The notes under the pieces are model-generated. The model saw only the letters and a list, made by a program, of their open reading frames with translations, made no database searches and had not been told where the DNA came from. From assembly GCA_958510875.1 (NCBI GenBank), contig OY294070.1, positions 45,983,576 to 46,047,575 on the forward strand: a stretch of DNA of 64,000 bases, in the 5' to 3' direction. Within the stretch, counting starts at the first letter, position 1. Every line of letters starts with the position of its first letter. This document shows, piece by piece, positions 31,126 to 43,274 of this stretch. The position numbers and the translations under genes were made by a program. Origin of the DNA: Endomychus coccineus (lineage: Eukaryota; Arthropoda; Insecta; Coleoptera; Endomychidae).

Positions 31126-33558
31126 GCGGTAAATATTCTCTCTTATCTCGAGTGTTGAAGCCGATAAAGTTGTCACATTCAGAATAGCGAATATGAAAAT
31201 AATAAATAACCTATCAATTCGTTGAAGCTTCTTTCTTCATGTGGGTTATCAATCTCAAACTTGAAGAATCTCAAATAAATCCACAGATAATAATAGTCAA
31301 ACATATTCATTTAGCCCCGACCAACACACAGGCCCTCGTAGGCTCGCAAATGATAACAATGTTGCATACAAAATAGCTTTAGGTTAGTTACATGGGAAAT
31401 ATCGATATTCTCAAATAAAAGGTAATAAAAGTGGGGTAATTTCTACAGCAGATATTTAACCTCAAAGATTCATCTGTTCAATGTTTGAGTCCTCATCGAA
31501 CCATCATAGTTCGTGAACGATGGTGACAGGCTGTTGAATCACGTGCTAAACAAGTGTCTGAATGTTGATAATGATCGCTTATGAAGATACTATAGCTCTA
31601 CTCAATGTTCAGACTTTTATGAAGCATGTGTTTGAATGTCATATAGATTAGCGCTTATGAAGATATTCATATGATTATTATCATTATCCACATCTATTCC
31701 TCATCATAGTTCTACCTCTTGGGGTGGTTGGGGAAATGAGTTCGAACTCTATAAAACTCCCTCGCATATATGTTTCCCATTGAAATTGATTGAATTTTAT
31801 AAAAAGCTAACTATCCTATGAAGAAATGTGTGTCGATGAAAAATGTTTTATTAGTATATTTTTGCATACTGAAAAAAATTATATTAGCACATCTATATGT
31901 TTAAGATGATTAAAAAATGTATTTTGTTATATAGCAATCGAGCTGTACAGACAGTTCGTGATGCGTAACACCGCTTCGTCTAGATTCTGTATAGGTATTG
32001 GGCTACACCCAGCAGCAGCTAGATTTCGGATCATATTATGCGATTTACAATCAATATGATTCGAATATATACATACTACATGTGTGATTTAAAATAAAGT
32101 ATTCTCATCGCGTTTGAAGGTGATCGGCGTATCTTTCTTATCTCTCGAACCAGCTGTAGCTCTACCGCAAAATATGATAGTGAATATTGTTCAACCTGGT
32201 ACAAATTTAGCATAAACTTATTTGATTTATATCGGATAATTTATGAAACATACATGAATGAATATTATAGCGAATTATGTTTACTTCGGAACTAATTTAG
32301 GAAAAACATTTTATATATTCGTATTACTTTCGGATAACTTATGATTGTGGGGGTAGACAATGCGCCGCGTACGATATCATCATAACTCGGACAAAACCCT
32401 GCGACTAACGGCATGTACAAACAACCCCACATTTCATTGAAGGCTCCTGCAAGGTAGATACCTCGCTGAAGACCTGCGTGATAGACATCATTATACCTGC
32501 ACACTCTGTATAACCTCACATACACACCTGTCGTTGGAGATCGCGTGAGCTTCATTCAAATTCACATGACTAACGTCATACATAAACAATCTGTATAACC
32601 TCACATTCCATACCCATTGAAGTCTCCCAACTCCATTTTGTATACTAAAAATAATTTCCATATATGTTTAAGATGATTGAAATCGCATTTTGTAATATAG
32701 CAATCAGGTTAGGTACAGACAGCTTGGATAAACGTTTTTGAAAGTAATTTCCTTATAAACATTGCGTTTGAGAAATGCAGAAGAAGATATCATTTCCACA
32801 CTGTATAACATTCCATCTATACACCCACTCCGATGAAGGAGCAGCAGCCCTCCCATGATACCTCCGATGAATACCCGCCTCTTTCAAAAATCACGTGACT
32901 GACAGCATACATAAACAGCGCCATTATAACTCTTTGTAAAACCCCTATGGCTAGCGCTATGAAGTCTCACATGCCATACCTCGCTGTAGGCTACGTGACA
33001 TACCTGCATGACTGATGTCATGTAAAAACAAATTACCTGCATCATATAGACTGCAATATACGAGTACTTGCACTTATCACTCAGACCGGATACCCTGCGG
33101 TTATATCTACAACATTAAAATCGCTTGTTCTCAATTCCTCCATAGCTGAGCGGTTAAGGAGCTGGCTTTGGATTTCATTTCTCGGGTTCGATTCCCGTGT
33201 GTAGAAAAAAAATATTTTGATGCTGCTTTACATTGAAGTTCTCCCTAACCTCACATATTGCTTGCTGTCTACCTTGAACTATCTTGTATATACAGGCTGA
33301 TTACCACTACTCGGTCTCCATCATACAACCGTAGCAGAAGGGCCCCTAGCGGTCAGAGACCACACCCTAACCGTCTACCCGGTAACTCCTAGATGTTAGA
33401 GGCGAGACCACACCCTAACCGTCTACCCAGGCCGGTAATACAGGGTCAGTACTTACCGATACCTGTCTGGGCATACCGCGCATGCACGAGTGTATCACTG
33501 GTTGCCTACATCTGATAAGGCTCTCTGTCTGGCCGCCCCAAGTAAGGACATGCCTACT
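31126..33558 (-). repeat. Right terminal inverted repeat of Polinton B
   Basis: Reverse complement of 22166-24600 with only scattered differences (for example in the mirrored ORF at 32292-32555). It ends CATGCCTACT, directly followed by the GTGATA duplication. Confidence 0.95.
33135..33207 (+). ncRNA. tRNA-like sequence in right TIR (pseudo-tRNA)
   Basis: Mirror copy of the sequence at 22521-22593: A-box-like and perfect B-box elements, good T arm, poor acceptor stem. It is followed by an A run and TATTTT. Identical in both TIRs, hence carried by the element. Confidence 0.6.
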
Positions 33559-33564
33559 GTGATA
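33559..33564. repeat. Right target-site duplication GTGATA of Polinton B
   Basis: Same six bases as 22160-22165, directly outside the right TIR end. Confidence 0.95.
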
Positions 33565-34048
33565 ACGGGCATTCAACCAATGTTTCTGGACTTTGTAATC
33601 AGCAAGGAATTTTAAAAACTGCCTGGATGTAAATTGGCTTGCATTATCTGATAATAAAATCTGGCATACCCCAAAAGTGAGGAAAACTTGATTTTCCAAA
33701 AATTTAATAGCCGAAGCCGAAGTGGCTTTTGCACAAGGATAGATGAACACATAGTATTTAGTGAACCAATCTACCGCAACCAAAATATATTGATTACCAC
33801 GTTTAGAACGAGGTAAAGGGCCTAAATAATCTATACTCAATAATGGCATTGGAAAGTCAATATTTTTCATTTGCCCCATTAAGCCGTGTCTCTGTACATT
33901 GGGACACTTATGAGCAGCGCAAATTTTACAATTCTTTACATATCGAATTACATCCTGTCTCATTCGAGGCCAATAATACTGTTCACATATCCTATACATA
34001 GTTTTTGAGATCCCAAAATGGGCGGCTGTAGGAACACAATGAAACTGT
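33565..34048 (-). pseudogene. Gypsy-like integrase, N-terminal part
   Basis: On minus: an H/H-C/C zinc module (the C-x-x-C is CKICAAHKC), then the rve core with SIDYLGPLPRS and LLSDNASQF (first and second catalytic D), ending HWLNARYH at the Polinton B junction. Upstream the sequence goes straight into a primer-binding site, so gag, protease, RT and RNase H have been deleted. Confidence 0.9.
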
Positions 34049-34066
34049 GCCCCACGTTGGGCGCCA
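34049..34066 (-). promoter_or_regulatory. Primer-binding site of Gypsy-like element
   Basis: TGGCGCCCAACGTGGGGC on minus, one base after the end of the LTR (CCGTTTCA). The TGGCGCC start is the usual tRNA 3'-end complement. It confirms the orientation and that 34068-34868 is the 5' LTR. Confidence 0.8.
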
Positions 34067-34067
34067 G

Positions 34068-34868
34068 TGAAACGGACCCGCTTTGGGTCGGTTTTAATTG
34101 GCCCAACTAGCTCAATTTAAATTAATTAATCTCAGGGCTCGTAGTGAAACGTGCCTTGTGATTCAAGACTGGTGAATTGCCCAAGCGCCAACTGCTTAAA
34201 AAAAACTATAAAACTAAATGAATTCACAGTCAAGAATACAAGCCTCGTAGTGCTTTAAAAGTCGATGGAAATTCAGAAAAACAATACAAGTTCAACTTAA
34301 CAATTCGTATATTCCAACAGAATTTGAATTATAAAGAAAATTAAATTACAATTTTTTTTGAATAACAATTGGAAATATAAATAATGTTGAATTCGTAGAA
34401 AAACAATTATAAAATTAAATCAATTTATAACATAAATGGAATTTTAAGAAAACAATTATAAATTTAAATCGGTTTGTAACATAAATTGCATTTTAAGAAA
34501 ACAATTATAAAATTAAATCAATTATTAACTTGAAAAGAGGAATAAGAGGAATTAAAGTAGACCTCGAATGATTCTATAAAAATAAGTGGAATACAACTTC
34601 GGATAAACAACAAAATCAGAGAATGAAATTATGGTCATTCAAACAAGAAAATGTTACCCTCCTTGGAACTCGTAGGAACTGGAAATCGGTCCTTTCAGGA
34701 AAGTCACTAAACCGCCTTGGAGTGAAGGGGTGAGGAACCTCAGACGTTCAAACCCTGTAATTTCAAAGAACGAACAGTACCTGACTTGAGATCAAAAGGA
34801 CAAGCAACACCGTCAATAACCAGGTGATTCCACAACCGATCATGTTATCTTTCCCAAATTGTGAAACA
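34068..34868 (-). repeat. Gypsy-like 5' LTR, truncated
   Basis: Matches 4607-5413 with a few substitutions and small gaps; the outer part of the LTR (about 1 kb) is missing, cut at a TG microsatellite and LINE end at 34870. Confidence 0.85.
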
Positions 34869-34872
34869 GAAT

Positions 34873-34944
34873 TGTGTGTGTGTGGGCGTGTGGGCGTGTG
34901 TGCGTGTGTGTGTGGTTGTGTGTGTGTGTGGTTGTGTGTGTGTT
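34873..34944. repeat. TG-rich microsatellite at LINE 3' end
   Basis: Imperfect TG repeats with interspersed G, then a T run (A run on minus) that fits the 3' tail of the adjacent minus-strand LINE. Confidence 0.8.
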
Positions 34945-35042
34945 TTTTTTATTTTTTTATTAATGTATTCAATGGCGAAGGCAGCTAGGCCCTTTGCGCC
35001 ATAATGGTAATGTATACTACCTTCGGTACTATGTATCGGGAC

Positions 35043-38000
35043 CTATATTGAGATTTTACTAGCTTTCATGAATTTATCGAGTGTGGAAAAAACATTGTGA
35101 TCGTTGCATGCTATATTCAGCAATGATATCATGTTAATTGGAAAAGGAACCTTATGCAAGCAGTGGAGGTTATGTAACAGTACATGTATATTGTTGTTCT
35201 CTTGACATGCGAAAAACATATGATTGATATCACATATAGCTTCGTTATCGCATCGGCACTTATTGGAGTCTACAATGCCACATTTGAAAAGATGTGTCTT
35301 AAAATGACCATGGTTAAAAATCAATCTATTTATACGGATATACGTGGTATGTTCAATAATTCAAGAAATGGACTGGCTGTTACCAGAGGATGTAATATAT
35401 AGTATCGGGTTGGTTTACAACTGTTGATGTTTTTATAACGTTTTTGCCATTCCGTAAACATTCGTTTCCTCGATATATTAGCCAGGTCATGTATTGTGTA
35501 GCTATCTATTATCATGTCTGGTCTGATTATTGATTTTTTTGCCAGCATATCTGCTCTTACATTCCCCGGTATACAGCTATGTGCCTTTGACCAGATATAC
35601 CTTAATTTCATGTCTTTTTGTGGACATTGCCAATCTAAATCTATGATTTCTGCAATTATGCTACTCAGTTTGGCCTTCCTGATATTACTAATGGATTTGA
35701 TAACTGATTGCGAATCGGTAATTATGTCCACTGCTTTTTTATTGTTATCCTTAGCCCATATTAAGGCTTGTTTTATAGCTGTAGCTTCTGCGGTGAAAAT
35801 CGATGCTTCACATGGTAGTTGGATACACATGCTCGTATTAGTGCTAGGAATATGAAAGGCGCAGCCTGTACCGTTATTGTTTTTTGATCCGTCTGTAAAT
35901 ATATGGCATGAGGTATTGGATAAAGCAGAGTTGAAATTGCGATTATTAAGGATAGGATTTAACTTATCATACTGTGGTACATGTATTGTTTTTCTATTAA
36001 ATAAGGCTTCAAAGTGAATTGAAAAGTAAGGCGGTCTGTAAGAATGGGACATATTTTTGTGTAAGGTGGCTGTGTTGATAAATGCTGTAGTTAAGGGTGG
36101 GCTATTTTTTTAAATCCAATAAGTGTTTGTCAAATTTTCTGCGTTTAGTCTCGATATAGTGTTTAATAAAAAGTGTTGTTCATTTGTAACTAATTTTGCA
36201 ATGAATTTTTCCGCCATGTAAGTTCTGCTAATATCCAGCGGAACCTGACCACCTTCGACCTGAGGGCACATACAGGAGTAGATTTAAATGCCCCAATAGC
36301 GAGTCGTAAGGCCTTATTCTGAACAACATCCAATTTCTTAAGCAGGGTAGTGCTTGCCGAACCATACAAAATAGATCCGTACTCCAAAATCGATCTTGTA
36401 TACGCTTTGTAAAACATTAGTGATACTTTGGGGTATGCACTCCATTTTGTTTTATTGACCATTTAGAGTATGTTCATGCTTTTTTCACAACGTGCTTTAA
36501 TGTCTTCAATGTGGTACTTCCAAGACAACTTAGTGTCTAGAGTTAAACCTAGATATTTAATTACTCTAGCTACGGGAATTTCATTTTGACATAAGTTGAT
36601 GGTGTTTATATGTGGAATTTTGTGTCGGGAAAAATACGCTACTTTGGATTTCTCGGTAGATAGAGTTAGACCATTGAAAAAAGTATATCTTTTAACATTA
36701 TACATTATATGTCGGAGTTTAGCATTGCATTCTGATATGGTACTGCCACTGCAATATATAACGAAATCATCAGCATATTGTATGATTTTAATGTCATCGT
36801 CCCACATATCGTGAACGCCCGCTGTAAAAATATTGAATAATAGAGGGCTAAGGATTGATCCCTGAGGTAGACCGTCAGAAGTGAGGCGAGAGCCGATAAT
36901 ATTGGTTCCATTTTTGATATAGACTTCTCGGTCTAAAAACAACTGGAGGAGATTTATTGCACAGGATTCTGGAATGTTTAGATATTTCATTTTTTCTAGC
37001 AAGATGTTCAGTTTAACGCAATCGTAAGATCCTTTGATATCCAAAAAGGAAGCCGCTATATATTTATTTTCAGAGTAACAAAGTTGGATGTCACCAACCA
37101 GTTGGCCAAGGCAATCCATTGTGCCTAGTCCCGAACGAAAGCCGTATTGACTTCTAGGCATCGTCCTATTTTCTTCTAAAAACCACTCTAATCTATTTTT
37201 GATAATTCTTTCAAGGTTTTGAAAAGACAAGAAAGCAAGGTAATTGGTCTGTCACCAGACGGCTCAAATCTATTTTTATTGTTTTTACTAATTAAAATAT
37301 TTACTGATTTTTTGATTATTGGACAATTATCGCCATTGATCCAAATTTTATTGTAAATGCGGCACAAAGATTTTTTCGCGTTTTGGGGAAGATGAGCATT
37401 CATAGAATATGTGATGCTATCCATACCAGGCGCTGTATCAGTACTATCCCTAATATTATAGTTAAATTCGTCTAATGATATTTCTTTGTTAAGCCAGTGA
37501 TTACACTGTACAGGGTTCTTAGTGAAATTAAGTCTAGGTGTAGGAGGGGTGATATTGGTGAGGAAGTTTTCAATTTGAATCTTATCAAGATGGCATGATC
37601 TGCTCTTGACTTTTCTAACTTGGATTCGCTTAGCAGATTCCCATATTGTGGAGGGTAGTGTATTCGTGTTGAGATTTTCACAAAACTTTTTCCATGATTC
37701 CCTAGCTTTGCGATGAAATGTATAATTGCATTTAGCGATGATTCTTTTTACTTCCAGAAAAGTTTGCATGGATTTGGATTTCCTAAATTCTTTTAGTTTT
37801 ACATATTTTTCTTTTTTAAGACTTTCACATTCTGCATCTCACCAGGGTGATTTTTGTTTTCTGGGAGTAAAGGGATAGTGTATTGGCATGGAAAGGTTAG
37901 CAGAGGCGGTTATTGATCCTATTAGGAAAGTTAACTCATCGTTAAGTGTTGAGAAGTTAGGCGAATCATTTATAGCTTGCTCAATGTGGTTTGAATAGTT

Positions 38001-38736
38001 TTCCCAGTTGACGTCCTCAACACGCCACCTACACGAAGGATGCACAGAAGTGAAGGAAGAATTTTTCTTACCTATTTCTATAGAAATGGGGAAATGATCA
38101 GAACCATACGGGTCTTCTAGAACTCTGTAAGAAGAGTCTAATGCAATAGAATGTGAAGATATTGTTACATCTACCACTGATTTTAATTCTAATGGAGGAG
38201 TTAATCTTGTGGCCGAGCCATCATTTAGTACTGCTAAATTTTGCGATTCTTCAATAGCTTCCCATAATGCTTTGCCAGCTGTATTATTTGAAAGAGATCT
38301 CCAGACACTGTGATGGGCATTAAAATCCCCGCCTACTATCGAGTAGTCTTCACAATTAGAAAAAATGTGTTCCCAATCTTGTGTTGTAGCCTTAACAAGA
38401 GGGGGTTTATAGATAGAAATCACAGAAAATAGTTCATCTTGCAATTGAATATTAATTCCAACTATCTCAATTTCTATATTGCCTAGGTTATTAAAGTTTA
38501 TGATATTGTATTGATATTTTTTTGACACTAGGATTGCTACGCCGCCTCCTCTACCTAAAGGTCGATCTTTGCGAACGATATTGAAGCCTTTTAAAGTAAT
38601 TTGATCAAGGGGCTTGTACCAAGTTTCTGAACAATGCTATATCAAATCGCTCATCTTTTTGTAATTGTTGAAGGTATATGTGATTGGAAGAGGCCGATCG
38701 GGCATTCCATTGAACTATTTTAATATTATGAGCCAT
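35043..38736 (-). pseudogene. LINE ORF2: endonuclease-RT-RNase H (I-like)
   Basis: The start at the ATG 38736-38734 gives NIKIVQWNARSAS, the usual endonuclease opening. A frame change follows near 38625, then VGGDFNAHHSVW and YGSDHFPISIE (endonuclease). RT lies at 37769-36463 with PGMDSITYSM, motif A FLDIKGSYDC, LPQGSILSPLL and the YADD motif in IQYADDFVIYC. RNase H lies at 36052-35330 with FTDGSKNN, FTAEATAIKQAL, ITDSQSV and a late aspartate in NVRADMLAK, so its catalytic acids are present. A C-terminal segment (35324-35043) has CGIVDSNKCRC. Breaks lie near 37835, 37200, 36463, 36190 and 35330. Confidence 0.88.
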
Positions 38737-38797
38737 GGAATAAATACAAAATGGAAGAGATTTAATCGGAAACAAAATTTAAAAAAATGTTTACCTG

Positions 38798-39827
38798 TTA
38801 GGTGCTAGGGTTAGGGTGAGCTGACGGTAAGTACTGACCTGTAGATCTGCGCAGAGTTACCACCAACCTTTTGCATCTCTGTTTCAGGGCCCTTGAGTCG
38901 ATAACTTTTGACGTTTCATCCAACATATTTATTAGACCATCGATGTCTTTTGTGAAAGCTTTCGCTATCTCCAAGGTATTTTCTTGGCCCTTGACTTGTA
39001 CTAGAAAACTTTGGAGTTGAGAGGGTGAAATAGTGTTGCTTGTGTTTCCCTGAATTTTATCTTCAACCACTTCCAATGCTTCGTTGTCACTTTGAGATAA
39101 GTGTATACGGTCAGCTTCACTGTCGTTGTTGACTTTAGGTTTCTTTTTATTTTTCTTCTTTGTTTTTGGCATAGTAAATTGAGTTGACGTAGTACTAGTT
39201 GAGTCGTAGTCAGTTTCAGTTGCTTTATCTGTTCCTACGAGAAGGTTTGTAGTTTCCGGTTCTGAAGAATGTAGTCGTTTTAAGCTGGTATTGGAGTTGT
39301 ACTTGACGGTGTTGCTTGCGACTATGGAATTCAAAGTCTCGATTATGGATTCATTGTAATTTTAAATGTTTCAAGCCTTCTTCAATTAGCTTATGTGGGA
39401 TCGTGGGTGATACGTTTGATATTATAACTCTTGTTGCTGGAGTAATCAGTCGACGGACTGGTATTTTATTATTATCAATAAGTAGTGATCCATCCATGTT
39501 CTATCATGAAATTGTACACGGTTTTCTTAGACGAAAGATAAATACAAATTCTATTGTTAGAGATTCGGGAGGCATATTGTACATTTTTTGACCTACAATA
39601 TTACCTAGAGGTAATATGTATTCTTTTAATGGAGTGCCATACTGGGCATCTATGATTATTGCTTGATTTTTTGACTGGAAGATTATTTGAGAAGACTTAT
39701 TCGATTTATTTTCAACAATATTGGAAAATAACTTAGATTGGGAGTTCATACTATTATTGTCCCTGCTGTCAGAGGCTATAATATAATCCATTTCCCTAGT
39801 GGGATTAGGATCAGAATCAATGGACAT
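38798..39827 (-). pseudogene. LINE ORF1 (I-like element), homologous to Tx1-like ORF1
   Basis: Two readings, 39827-39504 and 39334-38798, with a frame change between them. SKNQAIIIDAQ and LKEYILPLGNIV parallel KNQAIIYPVID and LKDYVIATGRIV of the Tx1-like ORF1 at 4458-3438. The C-terminal TLEIAKAFTKDIDGLINML parallels PLEIAKGYTSDINGLNDLL there. A Lys-rich tract (PKTKKKNKKKPK) looks like a nuclear or RNA-binding signal. No zinc knuckle is seen. Confidence 0.7.
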
Positions 39828-40226
39828 ATCGACTTATGTGTTTCGATATATTAAATGCATAACTTTGCGTAAATATGGTGTGCCGAAAGTTGGCTAGACT
39901 AACAGACCCCTCGACGTTCGGTTAGTTACTCATGTTATGTGAATAACTCGAACGTGATTCGGCGAGGTCCGAACGCGAAGACCAAGAAATGGGCCCCACC
40001 CCACTTCTGAAAGATAACAAAGCAATTATGTAATGTAGATTATAGAACGAGATTCTTGTACTAGAAATTGTGATTTGTTAAAATCAGAAAAAAAGAAAAA
40101 TGAACGAAAATATGGATAGGATGGAAAGTTAAATAGTCAAATCTCACTTGTTACACAATAAATCACTTTGATTTCACTGCTAATCAACAGGATCCTTGAG
40201 ACGTGTTATCACGGCAAGGATACGTA

Positions 40227-40717
40227 TCAAACTGATATAAATGAAATTGGAGATACAGCTTTTATGTTATTTTCTCTTACTTGTTCTTCAATAACATGAT
40301 GAGGGATACAAGGGGAGACGTTTGAGAAAATTATTCTTTCAGCTGGGAGAATCAATTTCCGTACCGGTAAAAATGTGTCATTTATATTTATTCCCCCTTC
40401 GGTTTCCACAAAATGATTCACTAATTGCTTAGAACTCAAATAAATGCAAATTCTGTTATTCGACATTCGGGATGCAAATGATATGTTTTTTGGTTCAATC
40501 AATTTTCCTGTCGCTATCACATATTCCTTAACATGAATTCCATCTATTGCGGGAAAAATGATTGCCTGTTCTTTTTTAGGAAATGACGATACTTTACTAT
40601 ATCGGGGAAGGATGTATTGTTTGGTTTATTTTTCTTCGGTGGTATTTCGGCATTGTTTTCCGGAGAATCCCTGATGTCAGCAATCACTCTGTACTGATTT
40701 GATAAATGTTTCTCCAT
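40227..40717 (-). pseudogene. Tx1-like LINE ORF1, 5' fragment
   Basis: From ATG 40717: an N-terminal part with one or more frame breaks near 40530, then EPKNISFASRMSNNRICIYL and FLPVRKLILPAERI, nearly the same as the ORF1 at 4458. Cut at 40227 by the I-like LINE. Confidence 0.8.
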
Positions 40718-40928
40718 TCTAATTTATATGTATGTTTTTATATATAAAAACATAGTGTAAGAATGCGTATAAAATAAAGTCTTAATCACTTACTGCGATA
40801 ACGAACCGGCGATCCGTCGCCGTTTCAGTATATTGCACTGCCTAATTCACTAATTAATCATTTAATTATTATTATTAACTTCGATAAAATGTACCACAGA
40901 ACACCCTCAATATTAGAATTATAGTATA

Positions 40929-41367
<439 letters not shown>

Positions 41368-41368
<1 letters not shown>

Positions 41369-42229
41369 GATTCTCTCACTTTTTCTCTTAGACGATTCAA
41401 ATCGCAGTCCAACCCAGCCAACAGAGAGCATTCTGCATCTAGGGGCTCGATCATGTATCGGCACCCCTCTGAAGCCCGCAGCTGCACCATCTGTAATTGT
41501 AAATAAAACAAGGGGTACTCCTTAAATAATAAAAAACATAGGCATAAGGTAAACATACTTCAAACATTAGCTCCGCCAAGTCGTAGCGGAGACCGTGAAT
41601 GCACATTTTTTCATAAACCTGCGGGGGAGGTGCCGGCGAAGGTGGAGGCGTCTGGTGTCGGTGGGGTAAGTCGCATGATCTATTGGGAAAGTATAATTAG
41701 AATTGAAATAATTCGAGAGTTGATATGAATACATACAAAATGTTTGTTGAGCCCTCTGGAGACGTCCTGGATTCGACCGGTAATTCGTTCAATCTGTAAT
41801 TATTGAAATTTGCAATCAAATGTTTCACAAGTAGAAAAATAACATACACTATGTCCCTCATATCCAGCGCAGGAGGCGATTCCGCTGATAAAATTTCTGG
41901 GCATCCGTTGGGAATAAGAGTAATTTAGTAATCGACATATTATATAAAAAATTAAAAAACATACGTTAAGTCAATTATCTCTTGCTGATTCCCTAATTCA
42001 GGAAATAAATCATCACTATCAACCGCCTCCAATAGAGTGAGATATTCCATCTCAATCCTTATTTCCTTACCAGAATAACCACTGGAAAAATTTTACAATC
42101 ATGATATATAGTAAGATCGAAATGAAATGAAACAACTCACTTGTCTACCATCCAGTTCCGCATCTGCTCTTTGGTTAATATATCTAACCGGTTGGTAAAT
42201 TCTTCTATATGATCGGTGAATGCGCCCAT
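41368..42229 (-). CDS. Unrecognised spliced gene, 5-6 small exons
   Basis: Minus-strand exons with consensus GT/AG borders: 42229-42141 (ATG; MGAFTDHIEEFTNRLDIL), 42081-41965, 41896-41848, 41793-41737, 41679-41559 and 41490 into the microsatellite at 41367. Introns are 54-70 bases. Exons 1-2 are open in one frame only. From exon 3 two frames stay open: one in phase with exon 2 that stops at 41611 (about 126 residues in all), and one that continues through a Pro-rich exon 5 (HQTPPPSPAPPPQ) into exon 6 (MVQLRASEGCRYMIEPLDAE) but needs a one-base phase change at the exon 2/3 border. No known domain. It is either a small dual-frame gene or a decayed larger one. It lies at the left end of Polinton C, divergent from the gene at 42976. 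Confidence 0.5.
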
Positions 42230-42351
42230 TTTCTATATATCACTCAACACTATATGAATAATACTATTTTCCTCCTATGAAGTGCCTTAGGTTTTATACA
42301 CGATATTTAATCATTGAATATGCGATAAACCAAAATTAAATTATTTCGCAT

Positions 42352-42560
42352 AAATTGATTAAGTTGTTATTGACCAAGCATGAACGGTATACGTGACGAC
42401 AACTGATAGAAAGTTCCTATAAAAGAAATTGATAAAGTTGTTATTGACTGAAGATTAACGGTATACATGGCGTCAATTGATAAGAAGTTGCTAAAAAGAA
42501 ATTGATAAAGTTGTTATTGACCGACTCGAGGACGCCAACTGATAAGAAGTTCCCATAAAA
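42352..42560. repeat. About 74-bp tandem repeat, three copies, between divergent genes
   Basis: Copies start near 42352, 42426 and 42499; each has AAATTGATAAAGTTGTTATTGAC, an AACGGTATAC-like core (lost in the third) and TGATAAGAAGTT. They lie between the spliced minus gene and the plus gene at 42976, where a shared promoter is expected. Confidence 0.85.
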
Positions 42561-42975
42561 ACGCGATATGCGTACACTTCAGACCATTATTAAATCATTA
42601 TTAAATTAGAGCTAGAACGAACTAGATGTGTTTTTGTGAGTGCTAAAATCAAGGTGAGTTTATTTTATTAATTAACTTGCACACTATTTTCATTTATGTA
42701 GAGTTAATTTCTATGTATGGAATATTTATTTTTCTTTTCTTAAAACTGTGCAGGCTAAACTTCAACTTTTTGAAAGTATTTATTAATATTCTTTTATACA
42801 ATTTGATGAACAAATTTATTATTTCTCACGTATGTTCCTCTTTCTCAATATTTCAATTGATACTATTACTTCAATATAAAAATGAAATTGTTTATTCCAT
42901 AAAAGCGTTTCTCTTGTTATAGTTAAAATGGCAACAAGTAGTCTGTGAAATAAATAAATAGTATTTCTCTTTTAG

Positions 42976-43274
42976 AGAGAAAACTAACTCGAAAAGTGTC
43001 CGAGCTAGTATTGGGTGAAACGTATATCATCAAAAAAGGGAAAATCGTAAATACAAGATACGGGGATACCGTATTACTCGAACTGGAAGATTGTTCGGTA
43101 ATTCTACCTAAACGATTGACGAGTCCGATAGCATCGATTCTCGATCAAATCAATACTCATCCTTGTTTTGATTTAATATATAGAGGGGACGAGCTCCTAA
43201 AAAGCGGGAAAACCTGCTCAAAATTAGAATTTTGTGAATTGGACCAGCAGCAGCAGCAGAATATAGCAAAATAA
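42976..43274 (+). CDS. Small conserved-type protein, possibly OB-fold, second exon
   Basis: About 98 codons open from a splice acceptor (TTTTAG at 42970-42975). A donor AAG/GTGAGT at 42653 suggests an upstream non-coding or partly coding exon. No ATG occurs in the reading. The pattern YIIKKGKIVNTRYGDTVLLELEDCSVILPKRL, seen here in parts (KKGKIVNTRYGDTVLLEL; SVILPKRL), is what one expects of a five-stranded OB-type nucleic-acid-binding domain; this is inference. It ends in a Gln run, about 50 bases before the polymerase gene, so a replication role is conceivable. Confidence 0.4.

Larger units (their letters stand above)
22166..33558 (+). mobile_element. Polinton B, structurally complete, lacking polymerase and integrase
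   Basis: An 11.4-kb element bounded by inverted repeats of about 2.43 kb, beginning AGT and ending ACT, and flanked by GTGATA. It is inserted in a Gypsy-like integrase coding region. From left: TIR, two tandem regulatory-type arrays, packaging ATPase, DUF8207, fiber-like, PLA2 remnant, minor capsid, tiny gene, major capsid, a polymerase scar and TIR. All genes run on plus. Its proteins are clearly divergent from those of A and C. No integrase is visible and only about 70 bases of polymerase. It must have been mobilised in trans, or lost these genes after insertion. Confidence 0.93.
34940..40226 (-). mobile_element. I-like LINE, near full length
   Basis: 5.3 kb on minus: leader (39830-40226), ORF1 (39827-38798), ORF2 with endonuclease, RT, RNase H and a C-terminal Cys/His segment (38736-35043), then an A-rich tail. 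An RNase H domain places it near the I/LOA group. Its 5' end interrupts a Tx1-like ORF1 at 40227. All ORFs carry breaks. Confidence 0.85.

Noticed and set aside
33135..33207. Functional tRNA gene
   Set aside because: B box and T arm are good, but the acceptor stem has several mismatches and no anticodon stem with U33 can be formed.
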